From: Burkholderia sp. IMCC1007
GTDB lineage: Bacteria > Pseudomonadota > Gammaproteobacteria > Burkholderiales > Burkholderiaceae
NCBI RefSeq assembly: GCF_027257875.1
Contig: NZ_JAPVQY010000040.1
Coordinates: 1 to 64,000 of the forward strand
Reading direction: 5' to 3'
DNA length: 64,000 bases
A model generated the notes under the pieces. The model ran no database searches, had not been told where the DNA came from, and saw only the letters and a list, made by a program, of their open reading frames with translations. Positions 52,402 to 60,800 of this stretch are shown piece by piece. The translations under genes were made by a program, and so were the position numbers. Positions within the stretch are counted from its first letter, which is position 1. The number at the start of each line of letters is the position of its first letter.

Positions 52402-54173
52402 TCAGAATTGCGCAGTCACCTGAAAACCGAGCGTCACTCGCGCAGTCGGAAAACCCGACGGCTTGTAGACAGGCGTACCCGCGAAGAGATCGTACGCATA
52501 GGCTCCGAATCGCGTACCCACGCTACCCTTTATGCCGATCACTGCGCCAGCCAACTGCGTCCCGACGAGGACGACAGGCTGTGGGCCCCATACGCGACCA
52601 TCGTCGAGTCCCGCATAAACGGCCTGCCCCGTCTCCCCGATGGGCGCCTGCAGTTCGTTGCGCCAGTAGAAGCCGCGTGCCGCGGCTAGCATCGTTTCGC
52701 CATCGAAACCGCGCACTGTATAGCGACTGCCAATCGTCAAGTCGTCGATGTAGTAAAGCGTGTTTCCGGTGTACTGGCCGTGGAATGTGCCGACATAGCG
52801 GAATGGCTGCTTGCCGATTGCGAACGGCACCGAGAAGTTGGCATCGAGCACCGCCATCTTGAAGCGATAGGTCGGCCCGCCACCCGCCGCCAACGCATCG
52901 TCCTGAGCACCCAACCCACCGACACCTTGACGATATGCAAGCGAGCCGTCGAACTGTGCGCCGCCGAAGTAGTGGCGATCGGTCAGGCCGAATTCGATCA
53001 TCGTATTATTGCGACGCTGCTGTGAGATCTCGGTGTCTTCGATAAAGCTTTGTCCGAAACGGCGCGACAGGCGAACGTACGCGCCGAACACATCGTCCTG
53101 ACTGCGCGACAGCACGCGGGCCAGCTTGAAATCGACCGTCTTCGAGTTGCCGCTCGCGACGAATGTCTCGTTAACGCCGGCAATCTGCTGGTAGTACGTG
53201 TTCGTGTAGGCGGATAGCGTAGCCGTCCAGTAGCCCCACGGAATCGAATAGAAGCCGTTCCAGCCGTGCGAGCCGAGGCGCTTGTCGCCGAATTCGAGAT
53301 CCTGGCTCACGCCGATGTTGAAGATGTCGTTCAGGCCGAGCGGATTGTCGATGCCGAGCGACAGATTGCCTTGCAGCTTGCCGGTCGCACGCGTGCCGGA
53401 GTTGTCGACAGAGGCGACGACGGTCCACGGTTTGCCGCGCTTCACGTCGAGTACGACATCGCTTTCGCCGGGTAGCTCGCCCGGAACGATTTGCATCGAG
53501 ACGTCCGGCTCGATACGCGTTTCATTTGTTCGAGGCCCTGTTCGAGATCGCGCAGGTTCAGCAGTTCGCCGTCGCGCGTTGGAAACGCGGTCTTCCACGT
53601 GCCGCGCAGTTTCTCGTCGGCGAAGCGAACGTGGCGAATCACGCCGGGGATCAGCGAAAACTTGAGGGTGTCGCTCGACAGATCCTGTTCAGGCAGTGGC
53701 ACACGCGTCGTGACGTACCCGCGCGCCAGGATCGCTTGCGACAGAGCCTTGACGAGGATGTCGAGGCCCTGCTTTCCGATGCACTGGCCAGCGTAGTGCT
53801 CAAGCCATTCGCGCGCGAATGCGAAGCGATCCATTGGCAATGCCGAAGCGCCTTGCGCTTTCACGGAAGCGGAAAGCGCATCGGGCACGTCAAGTGCAAA
53901 CCGCTCGATGCGAAAGCACGGCGTTTCCAACGGTAGCGTGGAATAGCCTGCGTTCGCCGTCACGTTCGATCGCACCCCGGGCGCGGAGACCGCCCGTTCA
54001 CGCTCACGCGCCTCTTCCTGCTGTCGGGTTTGCTGGTCGTTGCCCGGAATGATCAGGCGAGGAGCTTCCTGGGCCGCCGCACTGGTCACGATAAACAGCA
54101 GTGCTGCAGCAGCAGAATTCCCACGGAGAATAGTTCTCGTATGTTTTTCTAGGTATGTGATCGTGGGTCGCAA
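52402..54173 (-). pseudogene. cdiB: CdiB-type two-partner secretion transporter, broken by a frameshift
   Basis: Two adjoining frames together make one TpsB/ShlB-type protein of about 590 residues. The first (from a TTG at 54173) has a signal peptide ending SAAAQ, then the POTRA region (CFRIERFALDVPDA; ILARGYVTTRVPLPEQDLSS). It loses frame after EQGLEQMKRV near 53500-53520. The second carries on at DVSMQIVPGELPGESDVVLD and gives the complete barrel (GTRATGKLQGNLSLGIDNPL; YTVRGFDGETMLAA with the VRGF/Y motif; RVTLGFQVTAQF at the end). One missing base explains the break. No ATG start is available in frame. The transporter exports CdiA, so as written the system could not secrete its toxin. Confidence 0.85.
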
Positions 54174-54447
54174 CTGCGCCGCACAGAATTATTGGGGCAT
54201 CGTCTTTGATCAACTGCCGGCCAGTTCGCGAACGCGAAAATCCAGTTCAAGCGATATTGACCCCAGGAAACAACATTCCTAGCACCCGCCAGCCCGATTA
54301 TCCTGTTGGGCTCAAGATTCGGACGTGTGGATAAAGGAGAATTTCATAAAGGAAAGCCAATGCAATTAAGGCCCCGGACCCCAACTTATTATCGACGGCA
54401 TTGTTTCTCGCATTGCTGGATCCTCCAGAGAGAAGAATTGCTCATGT
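54174..54447. other. Gap between cdiB and the cassette 3 immunity gene
   Basis: About 270 bases, AT-richer than average. The small lipoprotein gene bcpO usually found between bcpI and bcpB was looked for here and in the rest of the region and not found. Confidence 0.4.
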
Positions 54448-55458
54448 TCACGTCCGCCCGAACAGTCGAGCGAACAGACCGCGCTTCTCTGTCCTTGCAG
54501 GCAAAGATGGCCAATGCACGCTCCCGAGATCCGGCATTTCCTCGCGACGGAGACGCACCACTGCTGCCTCCAATACCGGATCCGTATAGAACGGCATTGC
54601 GGCCTGGAGGCGCGCATATGTCGGTTGCATCAGCGGATGATCGATGGGCGGATTCTCAAGCCCTCGAATCTCGCGAAGCCGCTGCCAAGCCAGCATCGGC
54701 GCTGGGAAACGTGTCAGGAGATGGCTGTTGTTGAATTCGTACCATTGCTTGCGTCTGGTTCGATGCGTGTAAAAATCGCATAGCCAGAGGATGTGCTCTC
54801 GCATTGGCAAGAGATCAGTTCCGCGCCAGTGAGTGAACAGTTCATTTAGTATCGGCTGGTTCAAAGAATGAGGTGTTTCTTTATCAGGATGGCTCCAGGC
54901 ATCGAACGGAATATCCCAGTGGTCAAAGCAGATCTGCAGCAACCAGTGATAAAGCGGGTAATGCCCCGTGTCATAGTACCGCTGCCTCTCATAGAGAATC
55001 TTTATTTCATTGGTCAGCAGTCTCGCCTCATCGAGCCAGCCAATACACAGGCAGGCAGACAAGGTCTCAATCGCTTGATTGAACGATGCTCGAAAATCGG
55101 TTCGAGTGGAATCGATCTGCTTATACTGTTCAATTCTTGTGCGCCAGTACTGGTAGCCGAAGCTTTCTGCCAGCAATCCTTTCCACTCAGACTCCTCATG
55201 GGAAGAAAACATGAGCCTTACGGCTTCGGATTTTTCCTTTTGAGCGCAAACCAGTGAGGTACTAACCCCGTGAGAAAGGTATTTTGCCGGAGAAGTCCCA
55301 GATACATCTGTAAATGGATTTTCACCACGTGCATATGCCTCCAGGTCCTGTCGACGCGGCTCCCATATGTTCTGTCGCAACTGCTCCCAACTCTTCTCAA
55401 TTTCGGACAGAAGTTGATCTTCGGTCTCCCAACGGGGATAGATACCAAGGCGTTTCAT
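54448..55458 (-). CDS. Putative immunity protein of displaced CDI cassette 3
   Basis: Encodes 336 residues from ATG 55458, 9 bases after the stop of the nuclease-like toxin fragment. I do not recognise a named family. The protein is soluble, helical and Trp/Tyr-rich (LLAESFGYQYWRTRIEQYK; LCIGWLDEARLLTNEIK; YPLYHWLLQICFDHWDI), similar in style to large helical immunity proteins such as the PoNi group. Its place directly behind a toxin end in a CDI locus is the main reason for the call. AT content is higher than that of core genes, pointing to transfer. The frame is intact, so it may still protect the cell. Confidence 0.6.
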   Translation of the reverse strand: MKRLGIYPRWETEDQLLSEIEKSWEQLRQNIWEPRRQDLEAYARGENPFTDVSGTSPAKYLSHGVSTSLVCAQKEKSEAVRLMFSSHEESEWKGLLAESFGYQYWRTRIEQYKQIDSTRTDFRASFNQAIETLSACLCIGWLDEARLLTNEIKILYERQRYYDTGHYPLYHWLLQICFDHWDIPFDAWSHPDKETPHSLNQPILNELFTHWRGTDLLPMREHILWLCDFYTHRTRRKQWYEFNNSHLLTRFPAPMLAWQRLREIRGLENPPIDHPLMQPTYARLQAAMPFYTDPVLEAAVVRLRREEMPDLGSVHWPSLPARTEKRGLFARLFGRT

Positions 55459-55467
55459 TCACTTTTC

Positions 55468-55836
55468 TCACGGTGCAGGCGGCCACGGCAAAAGGCCAGC
55501 GGTCACTGAACCTGTTGCCCCTGGGCGCGGAATTCGGACCTGCATGACATTGTGGCTAACTGCGTACCCTTCGTCCTGCGCTTGACCGATCCGGTTCGCA
55601 AGGGCCTGCATGTCGCCTGGGAGTTGCTGCTTATTCAGGACCCCAGTCGATGCTTGAGCAACCCAGTCATTGAATCGATTGGTGAGGTTGTCTTCTGGCG
55701 TTATCGGAATCCGATCACCGGTCACGGTTTTCACCTCGACATGATAAATCGTCCTGGTTTGCTGATCGATATAGACCAGATCAATGCTCGTGGATGTTGT
55801 TGTTATCAATGGGGTTCGTCGATTTATGGAATGCAT
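55468..55836 (-). pseudogene. Displaced CdiA C-terminal fragment 3, PD-(D/E)XK nuclease-like
   Basis: An open frame of 122 codons from ATG 55836 (the frame itself is open to 55929). The segment IDLVYIDQQTRTIYHVEVKT has the D-x(n)-E-x-K layout of the PD-(D/E)XK nuclease core, followed by helices (FNDWVAQASTG, MQALANRIGQAQ). The N-terminal part that would join it to CdiA is missing; it begins inside or at the end of the preceding immunity pseudogene, whose TGA overlaps this ATG. I read it as the end of a CdiA toxin left after recombination. Alone it has no export signal. Confidence 0.65.
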
Positions 55837-56325
55837 CAGTCCAACGCGACTCGCAGAGCAGCGCCGATTTCTGCTTCTGGGGAATCGAATGGAAGGATGA
55901 CTTTGGCGTCGTCGCCCAACCCTTCCCACGCTTCGAGCTTCTCATGACGGTTTGGATCAAGCCTTAGAACACCGTCAACGACTTTTGCGTGACACAAGAT
56001 CATTTTCTTGAACAGGGCTTGCTTGGTTTTGTACCCAAACCGTGTAAGAAGGCCATCGACCCACTTCTTATAGTTCTCTCCAACCAGCCGAAAGTCGAAG
56101 AAAAGCTGATTTTCCGCACGTTGCTGTGGGGTAATGAAACGACTTTTTCAACAACGCATCGTTGAGACAACGACCGAGTGTTTCGTCATCAGCATCTGTG
56201 TCGAGAAAATATGCACCGCCATCCGGATCTGCGATTGAAACGCCATATCCAGACTGCGTTCCAATGAAAATGAAATCTCGATTTCGATAAATGGCCGCAC
56301 CGCGCCAAGGTTTAACGTCACTCAA
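55836..56325 (-). pseudogene. CdiI-type immunity gene of cassette 2 (DUF1436-like), frameshifted
   Basis: From TTG 56325 the frame encodes VKPWRGAAIYRNRDFIFIGT, then DADDETLGRCLNDALLKKS, matching the DUF1436 CDI-immunity pattern (R-N-x-D-F, then ELG-like and AL-x-x-S). Near 56140 the frame is lost. In another frame it resumes as FITPQQRAENQLFFDFRLVG, continues through KKMILCHAKVVDGVLRLDP and ends SPEAEIGAALRVALD at TGA 55838-55836, the family's usual end. Total about 163 codons. The break is a net shift of one base. The original protein would have been full length. Confidence 0.75.
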
Positions 56326-56357
56326 TTCACTTCCCCTTTACCGTTGTCACAACAACC

Positions 56358-56643
56358 TTAACTCTCACCGTACTGGATAGCCCGATTGATCTGCTCCCAC
56401 TGCACCGCGTTTGTTTGTTCCGCACTGCAAGTTGCCCGCCACGCTCGACACGCAAGGCGGCGGGCAAACGCGCACCGAAACGCCGGCATTCTGTTGTTTC
56501 GAGCCGTAATGGTCCTTGTCTTGCAGACTCTCGATGTTCCGATTGCCGCCAACATCGGCGACCACCTGCTTGCCCGACGCGATTGCGCCCTTCAGATTCG
56601 TATCACCGCCTGACTGGAGCGCGCGGCGAACCTCAACGCACAA
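56358..56643 (-). pseudogene. Duplicated cdiA body fragment with a toxin tail (cassette 2)
   Basis: The segment QSGGDTNLKGAIASGKQVVA, NIESLQDKDHYGSKQQNAG and a Cys/Pro-rich stretch repeat, with small changes, a part of CdiA encoded at about 59525-59722. DNA identity is high by eye. Near 56425 the similarity stops; one frame then gives SAEQTNAVQWEQINRAIQYG ending at TAA (56358-56360), which looks like the last residues of a CdiA toxin. So a piece of cdiA body is fused to the remains of a different C-terminus. The following DUF1436-like gene is its presumed immunity gene. Confidence 0.8.
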
Positions 56644-56652
56644 TCAATCCTT

Positions 56653-57126
56653 CTATACCGTTAACTTCTCAATCGCACCCCTCACGACGTCTTGAAATTC
56701 TCCGCGCTTCAAAATAACTTGCCGAACACTGCTGAGGTCTTCCTTGAAACCAGAGATTAGCTTCGCGTGCTCTCCAAGCTCCACAAGAAACAGGTAATAC
56801 CCTTCATCAGATAGGCTTTCCGGCGATACAAGATACGTGAAATCGCTGACTTCGGCATCGGAATCAAGTGAAGGGAAAGCAAGCTTGCAAAGCCGCTGAT
56901 ATGCGAACCACGGCGGCAAATTAAACATTTCCTCGTTTTCGACAGGATGATTCATGATGCTCATCAAACTTAGCCGATGAAGATCAGCTCCCAGCGTAGA
57001 GCGCAGCGACCAAATTAGCTCTCCTGCGATGAAGCAGCCAAAGCATCCATTCTTGAAACTATCGGTCGACCAAGAGTCAACTGAGTCGAACCAAATGGCG
57101 AATGTGTCAGGGTTGCCAGATAACAT
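56653..57126 (-). CDS. Imm42-family immunity protein of displaced cassette 1
   Basis: Encodes 157 residues. It starts MLSGNPDTFAIWFDSVDSWS and continues NGCFGCFIAGELIW, the pattern I recall for Imm42 immunity proteins (M-x-G-x-P-x-x-F-A-I, then G-x-F-x-x-F-I-x-G). The ATG follows the toxin stop codon of cassette 1 with no gap (TGA then ATG). Intact, so it could still neutralise a matching toxin delivered by neighbouring cells. AT-richer than the chromosome. Confidence 0.75.
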   Translation of the reverse strand: MLSGNPDTFAIWFDSVDSWSTDSFKNGCFGCFIAGELIWSLRSTLGADLHRLSLMSIMNHPVENEEMFNLPPWFAYQRLCKLAFPSLDSDAEVSDFTYLVSPESLSDEGYYLFLVELGEHAKLISGFKEDLSSVRQVILKRGEFQDVVRGAIEKLTV

Positions 57127-57534
57127 TCACTTCTCCTTAAAACCGAGCGATCGTCTGACGTCCGTCGGAATCCTCGAAATGTTGAGCGGTGCGGACGAAT
57201 CGCCAGTAGAGCCGGACCAATGATAAATGCCGTTTCCATCCGAGTAGAACCGATTGATGTTGCCGCGCGAGTCGATAAATCCAGCCCGTTGGCATCGTCG
57301 CGGATAATTGTCATTTCATTGTCCTGCCGGTTTGTCACCGCGCAAGCTATTGCAGCTCGAGCATTCCAGACGTGAGCATTTGTTGCACTCATCAGCGACC
57401 TGGTCGGTCGTCATACCCGAAAGATCTCGCGGGCTCCACGGAGGCCGGTGGTCGACGTCCCAATCTCGCCGACTTTGTCCGCGAGGAATCGTTACATTTT
57501 TTTGCGGCAAAAGTAGATCGTTCTCGACTATGAA
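57127..57534 (-). pseudogene. Displaced CdiA C-terminal toxin 1, HNH-like, with an internal stop
   Basis: A frame of 136 codons begins one codon after the cdiI stop with FIVENDLLLPQ; VEND (57528-57517) is a variant of the VENN junction where CdiA toxins are exchanged. It goes on SRRDWDVDHRPPWSPRDLSG and ECNKCSRLECSSCN, which looks like an HNH/ENDO VII-type nuclease with D-H and Cys pairs. A TGA at 57316-57318 interrupts it; the same frame continues RAGFIDSRGNINRFYSDG, IYHWSGST and ends SLGFKEK. One nonsense mutation (for example TGG to TGA) would explain it. Directly followed by the Imm42 gene. Confidence 0.7.
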
Positions 57535-57831
57535 TCATTCCTTTCGTTGATAGGCATGTAGTTCTAATGAACTATCACGAAACGGCTGCGGTACATCGAT
57601 CCGAATGCAGTGCATATCGACCAATTCATGCTCAAAGTGCGATGCCAATTCAGATCCAACCTCATCCATCGCATCCCGATCGCTGTCGGCTATCGGTCCA
57701 TCAAACACCACTTGGACCGTTATATCTTCACCTTCAACGGCACAGCTCACAGCTCGGATATTGGCGCTGACGTATCCGAGTAAGGATGATTGCAGCGCCA
57801 GCAACAGTCGAATTCGAAACTCGTTAGTCAT
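57535..57831 (-). CDS. cdiI: CdiI immunity protein for the Ntox50-type CdiA toxin
   Basis: Encodes 98 residues; its ATG overlaps the cdiA stop by one base (TAATG). Small, acidic, soluble protein (MTNEFRIRLLLALQSSLLGY; EDITVQVVFDGPIADSDRDA). No named family is certain to me, but its position is that of cdiI in every CDI locus. It should bind and block the CdiA-CT in the cytoplasm and so give self-protection. Intact. Confidence 0.8.
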   Translation of the reverse strand: MTNEFRIRLLLALQSSLLGYVSANIRAVSCAVEGEDITVQVVFDGPIADSDRDAMDEVGSELASHFEHELVDMHCIRIDVPQPFRDSSLELHAYQRKE

Positions 57832-60800
57832 TAGGGCCTCCCAGGAACAATATGAACGCCGTCCTTACTGTAGTGAATAATACCGTTCGTCGTTGGCATC
57901 TTTTCGCCTGTAACCGGATCAACGTAATTTCCAATAACTTTCCCGAAGTTCACGCGTTCTCGATAGCCGGGCTGGCCAGGCGCGACATTGTTTGCGGGCT
58001 GCCCAGTTCCTGCATAGTCGTCCACAAGCTTTTGAGGATCAGGGTATGACAATTCGCTTCGGCCAGGAATGAAGTTATTGTGATCCGGCTGATGCTTGCC
58101 CTGCTTGCCAGCGTCAATTACTGGCGTATCCGCACCCTTGACAGCCGTAGTGATGTAGTCTACAAGCCCCTTGACCTGGTCTGGAATGATCTCTGTAATC
58201 CAGTCGCCGATGGTCTTCGCATCCGGCATCGGATAGATCAACGCACCGGTCGGCTTGATCATCGAATCAAGTGCCGTGGCCGGATCTGCAATCACACCAT
58301 CACCCTTGCCTGCTGTCTCGCCCTTATACCCCGGCAGCTTGAATCCAGCGAGCCAGCCTGGAGCGGGCGCCATCGGTGAAATCTGATTGTTCTCCACCTC
58401 GATTTTGCCAGCGCCGGTCGCCGTTGCCACATTCTGGCCCGACACGGCGGCGACACCTGCAACGAGGCTGGCCACCAAATTGTCGCGTGCTTCGCGCTCC
58501 GATGCAGACAAGTTCGTCGACGGCGCGAGTAGGCTACCGAGCACCGAACTGCTCGCCGCTCCCATCGCTCCCGCACCACAATTCTGGGTGCTGGCAGCCG
58601 CACCGGCACATCTGACGATCGCGTGAAGCGCAGCACGCGCTTCTTCGCTACCAAGGTTGTCGGCAATCTGCTTCACCTGATTGGCGCCAAGCTCTTGCAG
58701 GTAGGCCACTGTCGCATTCTGCGCGAATTGGCCAAGGCCACCCGTTACGTTGCCGCCCGCCGCCACTGACAGGGCCGTAAGCACCTGACGATACGTGCCG
58801 CCCGGTCCCCAGTTGGCGTTCAGTTCATCTGCGCGCTGCTGGGCCGCAGCGCGCTGTTCCGGCGTCAGATTCGGGTTATTCGCGGCCGCCTTCGCTGCGT
58901 CGGCTTCCGCCGCGCGATTCGCGACGAATGTCCCCGCCTGATTAATGAACTGGCTCGTGATGTCGAACCCTGCCTGGATCTTGTCCTTGTCGAAAATCGG
59001 CGCGAGCGCCCCTCCCGTATTCGAGGTATCGCGATTGATGTTCGCCACGGTTTCTGCGGCACTCTGCCCCGTCAACTGCTGCTGCTTCGCGTCGTCGGTA
59101 ATCGTAAGCGTGCCGCCGCCGACACCGCTCCTGGTCGTGGAATTCGCATCGCCTGAAGCACCAAGCGCCACCGGCGGCGCAATCTGCAAACCGCCGTCCA
59201 CTTTCGGCAACGACGTCCCCGGCACCGGATTCACGTTATCCGCCTTGCCTTTCTGGTCCTTGCCAATGGTGCCGCCATAGCCGCCCGACAGCCCGACCGA
59301 CGATGCGTCGTACGATGCGTGGTTCTCGATGTCGCTATGCGTGAGGGTGCCGGTCGTCAGTTTGTTCAGGTTGTCCTGCACTGCCTTGTCGCTGCTCGCG
59401 ATCACACCGCCTTTGAGATCGGTGTTGCCCTTCACGTCGACCTGAAAGCCGCCATCACCCGCCTTGACCCCCGCTTGCTCGATCACGCTCGCGTAATCGC
59501 TGTTCATCTTCGTCTGGCCGACGCTGCCCGCCACGCTCGACTTCCCGGCGCAAAGCGGTGGCGCACATACGCTCGCCGAAATACCGGCGCTCTGCTGCTT
59601 CGAATCGTAGTGGTCCTTGTCTTGCAGGCTCTCGATGTTCAGGTTGCCGGCGACATCGGCAACCACCTGCTTGCCCGACGCAACTGCGCCCTTCAGATTC
59701 GTATCACCGCCTGACTGGATCGCGAGCTGGTTGCCCGCGGTCACATGCGTATTCGTCCACATCGACGAATCTCCATCCGCGTTGCCTCGATTGCCTGCAA
59801 CGCCCGCCGTGAAGGCTATCCCCGACTTGTCGCCGACGGTGAACGACACGCCCACCGACGCACTCGACCCGCTGTTCGTGCTGTGCTGGCTGCTGGTATT
59901 TTCTGCCGCCTGCAGGTTCACATTGCCTTCGGCCGCCAACTTCGCGTTGTTACCTGCCGAAATCGTGCTGCCGATCACGTCGATATTGCTGTCCTTGCCG
60001 GCGCCAGCGGCTGCGATTGTCACGTTGCGTCCTGCCGAGACGGTACTCCCCACCGCAGAACTCGACTGCGCCTGCATCTGGCTGTCGCTCTTGCTCGCGC
60101 CGACCGATACGTTGATCCCGACGCTTGTCGCGGCTTTCACCGGATCCCCGGCCATCTGCTTCAGCGAGTCATAGGTGTTCTTCGCCGCAAGACCCGTCGT
60201 AGCCGCTGCAAGCGCAATCAAGCGCGGATCGCCGCCTACGCTTTGCGCAGCGTTCGTCATCTGCCGACCGGTCTGCACCGCCGCCACGACCGGATTCGTC
60301 ACGCCCACCGTCACGCCGGCCTGGCGGAACTGCTGTTGCTGTGAGAAGGTGGATGTATCCGTCGCGGCGTCGATCTTGACCGTCTTGCCGGCCAGATTCA
60401 CGTCGTTGCCCGCATGCAAGATGCTACCGGTCGCGTGCAGATCGTTACCCGAACTCACCGTCAGATTGCCGTTCAACGCGCCGATCGCGCTGCCGTTGTT
60501 CGTGACCGATGAAGACTGCTGCTTGTCGGAGTTCGAACGCGAGCCGACGGATACCGACAGGCCGCCGTTCGACATCAGACCGGATTCCTTCTTGTCGAAA
60601 TAGGTCGACGATTGGATCGTATCCTGCGAGGTCTTGATGTTCACATCCCGAGCAGCCGACAGCGACACATCGTTTGTGCCGACGACATTACTGCCCGTCA
60701 CGTTGATGTCCCGGCCGCTCCTGACGGTCACACCATCCGCCGAAATCGTGCTGCCCTGGCTGTAGGTCGCGGCCTGATCGATCCCGCTCGCGACTTTCAC

